A DNA stretch of 64,000 nt from Streptomyces rugosispiralis (lineage in GTDB: Bacteria; Actinomycetota; Actinomycetes; Streptomycetales; Streptomycetaceae). Made by a program: the position numbers and the translations under genes. Under the pieces are notes generated by a model that saw nothing but the letters and a program-made list of their open reading frames with translations, searched no databases and had not been told where the DNA came from. Positions within the stretch are counted from its first letter, which is position 1. Every line of letters starts with the position of its first letter. Shown piece by piece: positions 21,004 through 29,742 of this stretch. The DNA lies in contig NZ_JANIAA010000005.1 of the NCBI RefSeq assembly GCF_024505145.1, positions 186,001 through 250,000 on the forward strand, in the 5' to 3' direction.

Positions 21004-21004
21004 C

Positions 21005-21169
21005 ATGAGCGGCCTGTCGACCGCGTTCATCCTCCTGGGACTTTTTCTGCTCGGAGGGGTCATCTCCTTCGTCAAGCAGGGCATGTCCAAGAGCATCATC
21101 ACGCTGCTCGGGATCGGCGCCACGATGGCGCTGCTCGCCGGCGTCCTGCGGCTTGAGGTATGGAATTGA
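21005..21169 (+). CDS. Small two-helix membrane protein inside the his operon
   Basis: A 54-residue product with two hydrophobic segments (about 5-22 and 30-50) joined by a short basic loop (VKQGMSKS). ATG 21005 lies 1 base after the hisB stop, and the frame overlaps the first ten bases of hisH, so it is embedded in the translationally coupled his series. It has no known domain. It is too well placed and too hydrophobic to be random, but a role in histidine synthesis is not implied by any motif. Confidence 0.75.
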   Translation: MSGLSTAFILLGLFLLGGVISFVKQGMSKSIITLLGIGATMALLAGVLRLEVWN

Positions 21170-21804
21170 GCACCAAGAGCGTCGTTGTCCTCGACTACGG
21201 ATTCGGCAACGTCCGGTCCGCCGAGCGGGCCCTCGCCCATGTCGGCGCGCAGGTCGAGATCACCCGTGACTACGACACGGCCATGGCCGCCGACGGCCTG
21301 CTCGTCCCCGGTGTCGGCGCCTTCGCCGCCTGCATGAAGGGGCTGCGCGCGGCGCGCGGCGACTGGATCGTGGGGCGTCGGCTGTCCGGTGGCCGCCCGG
21401 TCATGGGCATCTGCGTCGGCATGCAGATCCTCTTCGGGCGCGGTATCGAGCACGGCGTCGAGGCCGAGGGCCTGGACGAGTGGCCCGGCACGGTCGAGCC
21501 GCTGCGCGCCCCCGTCGTCCCCCACATGGGCTGGAACACGGTCAAGGCGCCCGGGGACTCGCGGCTCTTCGCGGGCCTGGACGAGGGCGAGCGGTACTAC
21601 TTCGTCCACTCCTACGCGGTCCGCACCTGGGAGCTCGAGGTCACCAACCCGCATATCCCCGCCCCCAAGGTCACCTGGTCCACCCATGGCGAGCCGTTCG
21701 TCGCCGCCGTCGAGAACGGCCCGCTGTGGGCCACCCAGTTCCACCCCGAGAAGTCGGGCGACGCCGGGGCGCGGCTGCTCCGCAACTGGCTCGACACGCT
21801 CTGA
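21160..21804 (+). CDS. hisH: Imidazole glycerol phosphate synthase, glutamine amidotransferase subunit
   Basis: Class I glutaminase that supplies ammonia to HisF. 214 residues. Triad motifs: the nucleophile in [10 protein letters not shown] and the His-Glu pair in [16 protein letters not shown] forms the oxyanion region. ATG 21160 is used (TTGAGG just upstream); it overlaps the end of the small membrane ORF by ten bases. An alternative TTG lies at 21166. Confidence 0.96.
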   Translation: MELSTKSVVVLDYGFGNVRSAERALAHVGAQVEITRDYDTAMAADGLLVPGVGAFAACMKGLRAARGDWIVGRRLSGGRPVMGICVGMQILFGRGIEHGVEAEGLDEWPGTVEPLRAPVVPHMGWNTVKAPGDSRLFAGLDEGERYYFVHSYAVRTWELEVTNPHIPAPKVTWSTHGEPFVAAVENGPLWATQFHPEKSGDAGARLLRNWLDTL

Positions 21805-21858
21805 CCGGCCCCCGCGTCAGCTCTCCCCGCCCGCACGCTCTCACCGAAGGTTCTCCGC

Positions 21859-22590
21859 ATGCGCACGCACCGCCTCGAACTCCTCCCCGCCGTCGATGTC
21901 CGCGACGGCCAGGCCGTCCGCCTCGTCCACGGCGAGTCCGGCTCCGAGACGTCGTACGGCGACCCGATGGAGGCCGCCCTGGCCTGGCAGCGGGCGGGCG
22001 CCGAGTGGCTGCACCTGGTGGACCTGGACGCCGCCTTCGGCACCGGGGACAACCGCGCGCAGATCGCCGAGGTGGCCCGCGCCATGGACCTCAAGGTCGA
22101 GCTGTCCGGCGGGATCCGCGACGACGCCTCGCTGGCCGCCGCCCTGGCCACCGGCTGCACCCGGGTGAACCTCGGCACGGCCGCGCTGGAGTCCCCCGAG
22201 TGGGTCGCCAAGGTCATCGCCGAGCACGGCGACCTGATCGCCGTGGGCCTCGATGTGCGTGGCACCACGCTGCGCGGCCGCGGCTGGACCCGCGACGGCG
22301 GCGATCTCTACGAGACGCTGGCCCGCCTCGACTCCGAGGGCTGCGCCCGCTACGTCGTCACCGACATCGCCAAGGACGGCACCCTCCAGGGCCCCAACCT
22401 GGAACTGCTGCGCAACGTCTGCGCCGCGACCGACCGCCCCGTCGTCGCTTCCGGCGGCGTTTCCTCGCTTGACGACCTGCGTGCCCTTGCGACCCTGGTA
22501 CCGGAAGGTGTCGAGGGCGCCATCGTGGGCAAGGCGCTCTACGCCAAGGCGTTCACCTTGGAAGAGGCGTTGGAGGCGGTGGCCGTATGA
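21859..22590 (+). CDS. priA: Bifunctional phosphoribosyl isomerase A (HisA/TrpF activities)
   Basis: A (beta/alpha)8-barrel isomerase, 243 residues. In actinobacteria PriA isomerises both ProFAR (histidine) and PRA (tryptophan) because trpF is missing; no trpF is seen here among the trp genes, which agrees. Motifs: [62 protein letters not shown] and [16 protein letters not shown] 21859 lies 54 bases after hisH. The stop overlaps the ridA start. Confidence 0.95.
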   Translation: MRTHRLELLPAVDVRDGQAVRLVHGESGSETSYGDPMEAALAWQRAGAEWLHLVDLDAAFGTGDNRAQIAEVARAMDLKVELSGGIRDDASLAAALATGCTRVNLGTAALESPEWVAKVIAEHGDLIAVGLDVRGTTLRGRGWTRDGGDLYETLARLDSEGCARYVVTDIAKDGTLQGPNLELLRNVCAATDRPVVASGGVSSLDDLRALATLVPEGVEGAIVGKALYAKAFTLEEALEAVAV

Positions 22591-22997
22591 CCTCACCCGA
22601 GTTCGGGCGACGGGTTCAGACCGAGAGTCCCTGGGAGCAGACCATCGGGTTCGCCCGCGCCGTCGAGGCCGGTGACCTGGTGCTCGTCGCCGGGACGATG
22701 CCGCTCGCGGAGCGCGGCGTGCTGGAGGGCGAGGGGGATCCGTACGAGCAGACGCTCGCGGCCTTCCGCCACGCGTTCGACGCGCTGAAGAAGTTCGACC
22801 TCGGCGTCGAGTCGGTGGTCCGCACCCGTATGTACATCACCCACGCCCGCGACGTGGACGAGGTGGGCCGGGCCCACAAGGAGCTGTTCGACGCCGTGCG
22901 CCCCGCCGCGACGCTGGTCGTGGTGTCCGGCTTCGTCGACTCGCGGGTCCTGGTGGAAGTCGAGCTGGAAGCATTCCGAGGAGTACGGCAGTCATGA
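22587..22997 (+). CDS. RidA (YjgF/YER057c/UK114) family protein
   Basis: A 136-residue RidA-type protein; characterised members hydrolyse reactive enamine/imine intermediates. [19 protein letters not shown] and the C-terminal [11 protein letters not shown] are family-typical, and the catalytic Arg is likely the one in VVRTRMY. It overlaps priA and hisF by 4 bases each, so it is fully within the his operon. The placement suggests protection of the pathway or of PLP enzymes from reactive by-products (inference). Confidence 0.9.
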   Translation: MTSPEFGRRVQTESPWEQTIGFARAVEAGDLVLVAGTMPLAERGVLEGEGDPYEQTLAAFRHAFDALKKFDLGVESVVRTRMYITHARDVDEVGRAHKELFDAVRPAATLVVVSGFVDSRVLVEVELEAFRGVRQS

Positions 22998-23764
22998 CCC
23001 TGGCGGTCCGAGTCATCCCCTGCCTGGACGTGGACAACGGCCGGGTCGTCAAGGGCGTCAACTTCCAGAATCTGCGCGACGCGGGCGATCCGGTCGAGAT
23101 GGCCAAGATCTACGGCGAGGAGGGCGCGGACGAGCTCACCTTCCTCGACATCACCGCCTCCTCCGGCGACCGCGAGACCACCTATGACGTGGTCCGCCGC
23201 ACCGCCGAGCAGGTCTTCATCCCGCTGACGGTCGGCGGCGGCGTCCGCACCCCGGAGGACGTCGACAAGCTGCTGCGCGCCGGGGCGGACAAGGTCGGCG
23301 TGAACACCGCCGCCATCGCCCGCCCCGAGCTGATCCGCGAGATCGCCGAGCGCTTCGGCAGCCAGGTGCTCGTCCTCTCGGTCGACGCCCGCCGCTGCCC
23401 CGAGGGGACGGTGACCCCCTCCGGCTACGAGGTCACCACCCACGGCGGCCGCCGCGGCACCGGCATCGACGCGGTCGAATGGGCCCACCGCGCGGCGGAG
23501 CTGGGCGCTGGGGAGATCCTGCTGAACTCCATGGACGCGGACGGCACCAAGGACGGCTATGACACGGCCATGATCGAGGCCGTCCGCAAGCACGTCACCG
23601 TCCCGGTGATCGCCAGCGGCGGCGCCGGCAAGGCGGCCGACTTCCCGCCCGCCATCGCCGCGGGCGCCGACGCGGTGCTCGCGGCCTCCGTCTTCCACTT
23701 CGGCGAGCTGCGGATCGGCCAGGTGAAGGACGCGCTGCGGGACGCGGGGCACCCGGTCCGCTGA
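22994..23764 (+). CDS. hisF: Imidazole glycerol phosphate synthase, cyclase subunit
   Basis: Barrel enzyme that uses ammonia from HisH to form IGP and AICAR. 256 residues. Key motifs: [18 protein letters not shown] (catalytic Asp near 11), [35 protein letters not shown] (second catalytic Asp) and [16 protein letters not shown] 22994 overlaps ridA. It ends the operon and is followed by a strong hairpin. Confidence 0.97.
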   Translation: MTLAVRVIPCLDVDNGRVVKGVNFQNLRDAGDPVEMAKIYGEEGADELTFLDITASSGDRETTYDVVRRTAEQVFIPLTVGGGVRTPEDVDKLLRAGADKVGVNTAAIARPELIREIAERFGSQVLVLSVDARRCPEGTVTPSGYEVTTHGGRRGTGIDAVEWAHRAAELGAGEILLNSMDADGTKDGYDTAMIEAVRKHVTVPVIASGGAGKAADFPPAIAAGADAVLAASVFHFGELRIGQVKDALRDAGHPVR

Positions 23765-23775
23765 GGTACGTCACG

Positions 23776-23811
23776 GCGGCGGGGGACCACCGGATGGTGA
23801 TCCCCCGCCGC
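23776..23811. terminator. Hairpin ending the his operon, shared with the convergent gene
   Basis: A 16-bp stem with one mismatch (GCGGCGGGGGACCACC / GGTGATCCCCCGCCGC) and a 4-base loop, 12 bases after hisF. It also lies just past the end of the minus-strand gene at 23820. Confidence 0.8.
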
Positions 23812-23819
23812 GTCGCGTC

Positions 23820-24863
23820 TCAGCTGGTCGGCCGCTCGCGGTAGTGGTCGACGATCCCGCGCTTCAGGTACGCGGTCTTCTCCATGACGTCGCCCTTCTT
23901 GCCCGCCCCGACGTCCCTCGTCAGGTAGCTGCGCTCACCGAGCAGGGTCAGGCTGTCCCGGTCGAAGACCCACTCGGTGGCCTCCCCCGACCTCTTGTCG
24001 ACGCGGGCGATGCCGACCCCGTGGCGGCCGGCCGCGTCCACCGCGTCCTCCTTCCGCGTCACCCCGGGGATCTTCGCGGCGGCCTTGTAGAGAGCGGCCG
24101 CGTTCTCCGGCGGCATCACCGTCTCACCCAGGAAGGAACCGATCCGGTTGAAGACGGCCTGTGCCTTCTCCCCCTCATCGTCCGGTTCGGCCATCCGGTA
24201 CAGCTCCTCGAGCAGGGCGTCCGGGTCGGTCGGCAGGGACGCCAGCCACTGGTACGTGGGGCGGTAGGGGCCCGCCGGGGACCCGCCCAACTCGGCCATC
24301 CGGCCCCACTCCCCGTTTTCCTTTATCTCGCCGGTCTTGGTGATCCGCTTCACCCGCTGCGACATCCAGACCTCGCGCTCATGCCGCGGCTCCAGTTTCG
24401 AGGAGCCGTCCTCCTTCATCTCGGCCCCCGCCGTCAGGCTCTTGACGTAGACGAACTGGTCCTGTCGCACCGGCTTGACGTCCGACTTCGCCGCGGTCCC
24501 GGCGATCCGGTCGAGCAGGACGGTGGCGGTCTCGCGCGGCTGGGCGGTGGTGTCGCCGGACGTCCCGCCCCCGGTGAAGGTGACGGCCAGCGCCCCGGCC
24601 AGCGCCAGGGCCGCGGCGGGTATCAGCAGCGCCGGGCGCGGCAGCCGCCGGACCTTCCGGGCGGGCGCGGCGGTGCGGTTCTGGTCGTCATCGATGTGCT
24701 GCATCAATCGGTCCTTGTGGTGGAGGTACGGAGCGGAGGGCACGTCCCGTTCGGCCGGGACGGGAGGAAGCAGCCGGGCGAGCTCCTCGCGCGCGGTGTC
24801 CTCGTACGCGGCGTCCTCGCGCTCGCGCTCGGGCCGGGCGGGCCCGGAGCCGACGGCGTTCAT
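23820..24863 (-). CDS. CU044_5270 family membrane-anchored protein, likely partner of the ECF sigma factor
   Basis: A 347-residue protein with a hydrophilic N-terminus (about 1-75), one membrane segment (about 77-97, LPRPALLIPAAALALAGALA) and a large extracytoplasmic domain. This is the layout of the actinobacterial CU044_5270 family, which is regularly encoded after an ECF sigma factor. The start ATG 24863 has AGGAGG 9 bases upstream, and the gene overlaps the sigma gene by 4 bases. An anti-sigma or sensory role is inferred from position; the short N-terminal region is not a recognisable zinc anti-sigma domain. Confidence 0.85.
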   Translation of the reverse strand: MNAVGSGPARPEREREDAAYEDTAREELARLLPPVPAERDVPSAPYLHHKDRLMQHIDDDQNRTAAPARKVRRLPRPALLIPAAALALAGALAVTFTGGGTSGDTTAQPRETATVLLDRIAGTAAKSDVKPVRQDQFVYVKSLTAGAEMKEDGSSKLEPRHEREVWMSQRVKRITKTGEIKENGEWGRMAELGGSPAGPYRPTYQWLASLPTDPDALLEELYRMAEPDDEGEKAQAVFNRIGSFLGETVMPPENAAALYKAAAKIPGVTRKEDAVDAAGRHGVGIARVDKRSGEATEWVFDRDSLTLLGERSYLTRDVGAGKKGDVMEKTAYLKRGIVDHYRERPTS

Positions 24864-25501
24864 CGGGGGTCCTCCTGAAACTCCTGAAAGGGCAGGGCCG
24901 CGAACGCGGCCTCACGCTGTACCTCTCCGCGACGGTGTGGCGGTTCCTTCTTTTCTTCCGCGAGCCGTTGTTCGGCGAGCTTGCGCAGCCGGGCGCGGGC
25001 CCGGGACAGCCGTGAACGCACCGTCCCCACCGGGATGCCCATGGCCTCGGCCGCCTGTGCGTAGTCCAGGCCGGACCAGACGCACAGCGCCAGCACCTCC
25101 TGCTCCCCGCGCCGCAGCCGGCCGAACACCGTGCGCACGGCGGCGAGCCGGCGGGCGTCGTCGATACGGCCCGCCGCCTCGTCGGCGAAGTCCGCCACCG
25201 GGGCGGGGGCCGGGCGGCGGGCCAGGAAGGCCAGCCGGCGGCCGATGCCGCGGTTGGCGTTGCGCGCCTTGTTCGTCGCCACGCCCAGCAGCCACGGTTT
25301 CAACGTGTCGTCGCCCGGCTCGAGTTGCTCCCGGGTGCGCCAGGCGGCGAGGAACGTATCGCCCATCACCTCCTCGGCCACCGACCAGTCGCCGGTCAGC
25401 CGGAAGGCATGGTTGTAGACCGTGCGCGCATAACTCTCGTACAGCTCCGCGAACGCCTCGCGGTCACCCGCCCGGATCCGCGCTCGCAGGCCATCACTCA
25501 T
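24860..25501 (-). CDS. ECF-type RNA polymerase sigma factor
   Basis: A 213-residue sigma-70 family ECF factor. Region 2 is at about 15-80 (FAELYESYARTVYNHAFRLTGD, then AEEVMGDTFLAAWR). Region 4 is at about 125-180 (LRRGEQEVLALCVWSGLDYA with the helix-turn-helix IPVGTVRSRLSRARARL). ATG 25501 fits GAGG about 10 bases upstream; an in-frame GTG at 25510 is too close to it. Translationally coupled to the downstream CU044_5270 gene. Target promoters are unknown. Confidence 0.93.
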   Translation of the reverse strand: MSDGLRARIRAGDREAFAELYESYARTVYNHAFRLTGDWSVAEEVMGDTFLAAWRTREQLEPGDDTLKPWLLGVATNKARNANRGIGRRLAFLARRPAPAPVADFADEAAGRIDDARRLAAVRTVFGRLRRGEQEVLALCVWSGLDYAQAAEAMGIPVGTVRSRLSRARARLRKLAEQRLAEEKKEPPHRRGEVQREAAFAALPFQEFQEDPR

Positions 25502-25629
25502 CTCGTTCACACCTCACACCCGTGCCTCTCCGCACGGCGGAGGTGGTTCCCGTGACCTGCGCCACACGCGGGGCGCTGGTGCTTACGGGGGCGTCCGGCG
25601 GACCACGCGGCGAAGCCGCGGGCGCCCGG

Positions 25630-25995
25630 CTACTCGGCCGGGACCGACGCCGCCTCGATCACCTCGTCCAGGACCTCACGGGAGCGGAACAGGTCCGCGA
25701 TCATACGGTCGATGCGCTCCCGCTCCACGGTCAGATCGGAGACCAGCTGCCCGTTGGCCGTCCGCGACGGACCGCCGTCCGAGTCGCGCATGCAGGGGAG
25801 CAACTGGGCGATCTTCTCGCTGCACAGCCCCGCGGCGAACAGCTCCTGGATGCGGATGACGCGGTCCACCGCGCCCTCCCCGTACTCACGATGGCCGCCC
25901 GGGGTGCGCTCGGCCGTCATCAGGCCCTGCTTCTCGTAGTAGCGCAGCGAGCGCTCGCTGACGCCGGTGCGCCGCGCCAGTTCGCCGATCCGCAT
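25630..25995 (-). CDS. MerR family transcriptional regulator
   Basis: A 121-residue MerR-type regulator. The N-terminal winged helix is clear (MRIGELARRTGVSERSLRYYEKQGLM, given here in two parts: MRIGELARRTGV and SERSLRYYEKQGL). A dimerisation coiled coil (about 80-110) follows and there is a short C-terminus. Two cysteines (in GLCSEKIA and LLPCMRD) could sense redox or electrophiles, but there is no metal-binding loop. It is divergent from the Old Yellow Enzyme gene 64 bases away, its probable target. Confidence 0.92.
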   Translation of the reverse strand: MRIGELARRTGVSERSLRYYEKQGLMTAERTPGGHREYGEGAVDRVIRIQELFAAGLCSEKIAQLLPCMRDSDGGPSRTANGQLVSDLTVERERIDRMIADLFRSREVLDEVIEAASVPAE

Positions 25996-26020
25996 TCCTC
26001 ACCTCGTCTGCCGGTCCGGG

Positions 26021-26050
26021 CTTGAATCTGACATCGATGGCAAGTTCTAC
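26021..26050. promoter_or_regulatory. Candidate MerR-regulated promoter
   Basis: In the 64-base gap between the merR gene and the reductase, an imperfect dyad CTTG-(16)-CAAG (26021-26044) overlaps a TTGAAT hexamer. A TTCTAC lies 17 bases further on. The position, close to the ATG at 26060, implies a nearly leaderless mRNA. Weak evidence from sequence alone. Confidence 0.3.
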
Positions 26051-26059
26051 CGTACCCGC

Positions 26060-27160
26060 ATGACGCACACACCCGAGATACCCAGCCTCTTCGAACCCGC
26101 CCGACTCGGCCCGCTCGACCTCCCCAACCGCCTGGTCATGGCGCCGATGACGCGTAACCGCGCCGCCGCCGACGGCGTACCGCTGCCGATCATGGCCACC
26201 TACTACGCCCAGCGCGCCACGGCCGGGCTGATCGTCGCCGAGGCCGCCACACCCAACGCGGTGGGGCAGACCTACCCCGACATCGCCGCGATCCACAACG
26301 CGGCGCAGGTGGCCGGATGGCGGCGGGTGACCGACGCGGTGCACGCGGCGGGCGGCCGGATGTTCCTCCAGCTTCAGCACGGCGGCCGGGTCGGCCACCC
26401 GGACACCAGCGGGCTGATGCCGGTGGCGCCCTCGCCGGTGCCGCTCCCGGAGACGATCTTCACCCCGAACGGCCATCGGCAGGCCGTCGTACCGCGCGAG
26501 ATGACGCTCGACGAGATCCGCTCCACCATCGCCGACTTCGCCGCCGCCGCGCGCTACGCCCTCGACGCGGGCTTCGCCGGAGTGGAGGTGCACGCCGCCA
26601 ACGGCTACCTCCTCCACCAGTTCCTGGCCCGGGGCACCAACCGCCGCGCCGACGGCTACGGCGGCTCGGTGGCCGGGCGCATCCGGTTCGTGACCGAGGT
26701 GGTCCACGCCGTCGCCGACGCGATCGGCCCCGAGCGGGTGGGCCTGCGCATCTCGCCAGGATCCACCGTCAACGGCATCGAGGAGGGCGACACCGAGGCC
26801 CTCTACCCCGCGCTCATCAAGGAGCTGGCGGACACCGGTCTCGCCTATCTGCACATCGTCCGCGCCCGGCCGGACCAGCCGCTCTTCCGGGAGCTGCGCG
26901 CATCCTGGCCGGCCACGCTGATCGCCAACCCGTCGCTGCCCGGCGACGGCGTCCCCGCCGACGGCGGTATGCGCCAGGCCGGGGCGCTGCTGGCCGAGGG
27001 CGCCGACCTGATCGCCCTCGGCCGCACCTTCCTGGCCAACCCCGACCTGGTGACCCGTCTGCGCACCGGCGCCCCGCTCAACCCCGTCCGGGACGCCTAC
27101 CTGATGTACGTGGGCGGCGAGACCGGCTACACGGACTACCCCACCCTGACGGCGGCCTGA
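26060..27160 (+). CDS. Alkene reductase, Old Yellow Enzyme family (FMN)
   Basis: A 366-residue NAD(P)H:flavin oxidoreductase of the NemA/OYE type, which reduces activated C=C bonds such as enals, enones and nitroesters. Motifs: LVMAPMTRNRA (FMN site), LQLQHGGRVGHPD, HAANGYLLHQFLARGTNRR, DGYGGSVAGRIRF and GRTFLANPDLV. Length and order are complete. It is divergent from a MerR regulator, suggesting induction by electrophiles. Its stop lies 2 bases from the stop of the convergent osmC gene. Confidence 0.94.
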   Translation: MTHTPEIPSLFEPARLGPLDLPNRLVMAPMTRNRAAADGVPLPIMATYYAQRATAGLIVAEAATPNAVGQTYPDIAAIHNAAQVAGWRRVTDAVHAAGGRMFLQLQHGGRVGHPDTSGLMPVAPSPVPLPETIFTPNGHRQAVVPREMTLDEIRSTIADFAAAARYALDAGFAGVEVHAANGYLLHQFLARGTNRRADGYGGSVAGRIRFVTEVVHAVADAIGPERVGLRISPGSTVNGIEEGDTEALYPALIKELADTGLAYLHIVRARPDQPLFRELRASWPATLIANPSLPGDGVPADGGMRQAGALLAEGADLIALGRTFLANPDLVTRLRTGAPLNPVRDAYLMYVGGETGYTDYPTLTAA

Positions 27161-27162
27161 GC

Positions 27163-27633
27163 TCAGCCGACCCGGATGGCCGGCTGGTGGCGGACGGGGA
27201 AGTTGACCGAGTTCGCGATGAAGCACGTCTGATGGGCGTCCCCGTGCGCCGAACGCGCCCGCTCCAGCATCGACTCGTCCGCGACGGTGACCACCGGGTT
27301 GAGCACCACCTCGGTGAAGTGCCCGCTGAGCCCGGCCGTCTCCGCCATGACCCCGGTGGCGACGTCCTCGTACGCCGTGACCGTCACCCCGCTCCGGGCG
27401 CATACCGAGAGGTAGCTCAGCATGTGGCACTGCGAGAGCGCGGCCAGCAGGAACTCCTCCGGGTTCCAGCACTCCGGATCTCCCAGGAAGGCGGGGTCCG
27501 CGCTGCCCCGCAGGGTCGGCTTCCCCTCGCCGAGGATGTCGTGCGACCGCCCGTAGTCCCGGTAACCAGTCGTCCCCGAACCGGTGTTACCGGTCCATCG
27601 GACGGTGGTGCGGTAGGTGTGCTGTCGGCCCAT
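27163..27633 (-). CDS. OsmC family peroxiredoxin-like protein
   Basis: A 156-residue OsmC/Ohr-fold protein for detoxifying organic hydroperoxides. The two conserved cysteines are in LSQCHMLSYL and TCFIANSVNFPV, with the helix WNPEEFLLAALSQC before the first. ATG 27633 with GAGAGGGTGGG upstream is chosen over a long unrelated upstream extension. Neighbouring OYE reductase and MerR genes suggest a small electrophile/peroxide stress region. Confidence 0.92.
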   Translation of the reverse strand: MGRQHTYRTTVRWTGNTGSGTTGYRDYGRSHDILGEGKPTLRGSADPAFLGDPECWNPEEFLLAALSQCHMLSYLSVCARSGVTVTAYEDVATGVMAETAGLSGHFTEVVLNPVVTVADESMLERARSAHGDAHQTCFIANSVNFPVRHQPAIRVG

Positions 27634-27805
27634 CGTCTGTGCCCACCCTCTCGTATTCCAGCGGTGCTGCGGCCCCGCACATCGTGCGGCGCGCTGACTG
27701 GGAGTGTCGCACCCAGGAGGAGTACGTCCTGGTACGGCTGCTCTGACCTGCGCAGACTCGGTGGGGTCAGCACAGAGCGACACCAGGACGGAGTGGGAAA
27801 CCACC

Positions 27806-28549
27806 ATGAACGCCATGACCAGTACCGGCAAGGTCGTACTCATCACCGGGGCCAGCAGCGGGATCGGGGCGGCGGCCGCGCGTCGGCTCGCCGCCGAGGG
27901 GCACCGGGTCTATCTGGGGGCCCGGCGGACCGAGCGGCTGGGGGAGCTGGCCGGGGAGATCACCGCCGAGGGCGGCAGCGCGGCCTACCAGAGGCTCGAT
28001 GTCACCGCGGCCGACGACATGCGGGACTTCGTGGCGGCCGCCCGGGAGCGGTTCGGGCGGGTGGACGTGATGGTCAACAACGCCGGGGTGATGCCGCTCT
28101 CGCCGTTCGAGGCGCTGAAGGTCGACGAGTGGGACCGGATGCTGGATGTGAATGTGCGCGGTGTGCTGTACGGCATCGCCGCGGCCCTGCCGGTGATGAG
28201 GGAGCAGGGCGGCGGGCATGTCGTGAACATCGCCTCGGTGGGCGCGTACGAGGTGTCGCCCACCGCCGCGGTGTACTGCGCCACCAAGTTCGCCGTGCGC
28301 GCCATCTCGGAGGGGCTGCGCCAGGAGTCGGCCGGTGACATCCGGGTCAGCCTGGTCTCCCCGGGGGTGACCGAGTCCGAGCTCGCCGAGTCCATCTCCG
28401 ATCCGAGCGCCCGCGAGGCCATGAAGACCTACCGTTCGGTGGCCATCCCCGCCTCCGCGATCGCCGACGCCATCGCGTACGCCATCGGGCAGCCGCCCGA
28501 GGTCGACGTCAACGAGATCGTGGTGCGCCCGGCCGCGAGCGCCCAGTAG
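27806..28549 (+). CDS. Short-chain dehydrogenase/reductase (SDR)
   Basis: A 247-residue classical SDR using NAD(P)H. TGASSGIG (cofactor loop, about 14-21), NNAGVMPLSPF, the Ser in NIASVGAY, and the YxxxK pair in AVYCATKFAVRA are all present. An Arg pair after the first strand (GARRTERL) favours NADP. The start ATG 27806 is followed by MNAMTSTGK. The substrate is not predictable. 258 bases separate it from the divergent osmC gene start-to-body region; no operator was recognised. Confidence 0.93.
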   Translation: MNAMTSTGKVVLITGASSGIGAAAARRLAAEGHRVYLGARRTERLGELAGEITAEGGSAAYQRLDVTAADDMRDFVAAARERFGRVDVMVNNAGVMPLSPFEALKVDEWDRMLDVNVRGVLYGIAAALPVMREQGGGHVVNIASVGAYEVSPTAAVYCATKFAVRAISEGLRQESAGDIRVSLVSPGVTESELAESISDPSAREAMKTYRSVAIPASAIADAIAYAIGQPPEVDVNEIVVRPAASAQ

Positions 28550-28602
28550 GGGCGGGCGGAAAATCCGTATGGCGGTCGCCGGCGGCGGCTCACACTGAGG
28601 GC

Positions 28603-29472
28603 ATGGATGGAGCCACGTCGAGTCAGCTGCTGGGATTTCCGCCGGACGCGCGGGTGCTCATCGTGAACTGCGACGACCTCGGCATGCACGAGTCGGTCAA
28701 CGTCGCCGTCATCGACGCGATCGAGGAGGGGATCGCCGCCTCCTGCAGTCTGATGGTGCCGTGCCCGGGGGCGTCGCAGGCCCTGCGGATGCTACGCGCG
28801 CGGCCGGACATCCCGTTCGGCATCCACCTCACGCTCGTCCGCGACGCGGACCACCTCCGATGGGGACCGCTGAGCGCGAGGGGGACGGTGGCGTCGCTGC
28901 TGGACGAGCGGGGCGAGCTCTTCACCGCCGACCGGCGGGAAGAACTGTTCGCGCGGGCGCGCCCCGAGGAGGTCGAGCGGGAGTTCCGGGCCCAGATCGA
29001 GGCCGTGGCCGACACGGGACTGACGCCGACTCATCTGGACTGGCACTGTCTGGCCGACGGCGGCCACGAGGACGTCTTCGAGCTGACCGTGGCGCTGGCG
29101 GGGGAGTACGGACTGGCGGTGCGGGTCTGGCTCGACGACGGCCGCCGTACGGCGCGCGGGCGGGGGCTGCCGGTCACCGACCATGACTTCCTGGACAGCT
29201 TCGCCCTCGACGTCGACGTCGACGGCAAGGCCGCCCGCTACGCCGAGTTGCTGCGCGCCCTTCCACCCGGGCTCAGTGAGTGGGCGGTCCACCCCGGTCT
29301 TGACGACGGCCGGTCGCGGGCCGCCGAGCCCGGCGGCGGATGGCGGGTGCGCCACGGCGACCACGCGTTCCTGACCTCGGCGCGGGCCCGCGAACTGCTG
29401 GCGGAGGAGGGCATCGTGGTGATCGACTACCGGCCGCTCCAGCGGATCTGGTCCGGGGAGCGGCCGATCTGA
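28603..29472 (+). CDS. ChbG/YdjC-like carbohydrate deacetylase
   Basis: A 289-residue YdjC/ChbG-type deacetylase of oligosaccharides. Metal and catalytic motifs: IVNCDDLGMHESVNVAV (Asp pair), FGIHLTLV (His) and PTHLDWHCL (second His). ATG 28603 has TGAGGG upstream. It lies 53 bases after the SDR gene in the same direction. The natural sugar substrate is unknown; no chitobiose PTS is present nearby. Confidence 0.9.
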   Translation: MDGATSSQLLGFPPDARVLIVNCDDLGMHESVNVAVIDAIEEGIAASCSLMVPCPGASQALRMLRARPDIPFGIHLTLVRDADHLRWGPLSARGTVASLLDERGELFTADRREELFARARPEEVEREFRAQIEAVADTGLTPTHLDWHCLADGGHEDVFELTVALAGEYGLAVRVWLDDGRRTARGRGLPVTDHDFLDSFALDVDVDGKAARYAELLRALPPGLSEWAVHPGLDDGRSRAAEPGGGWRVRHGDHAFLTSARARELLAEEGIVVIDYRPLQRIWSGERPI

Positions 29473-29580
29473 CGCCATCTGGTCCGGATGGGCAACCGCC
29501 TTGATGCCTGTGGTCGAAGGCGGCGGCCGCCTTGATGTCTCTGGTCCGGCGGGACGGCCGACTTGACGCCGTTGCCGGGG
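29469..29580 (+). repeat. Four degenerate direct repeats of about 31 bp before the GH114 gene
   Basis: Related units start near 29469, 29501, 29532 and 29563: CTGACGCCATCTGGTCC, TTGATGCCTGTGGTCG, TTGATGTCTCTGGTCC and TTGACGCCGTTGCCGG. Spacing is 31-32 bases, so this is not a coding repeat. The remaining sequence to 29742 holds no recognised gene and should contain the GH114 promoter. Confidence 0.6.
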
Positions 29581-29742
29581 CCCGCTTTGATCACAGCAGC
29601 GCACGGTGTACTTGCCCCGTGCCGCGCAAGAGGTGCGCCCAGCCGGTAGGGGACCCGGTGCCGGTCCCGAGCCCGGACACAGTCGCCAGGACGGCGGATG
29701 CCATCCGAGGCGGGGACGCTACCCGCGAGTGTTGGAGCTTTC

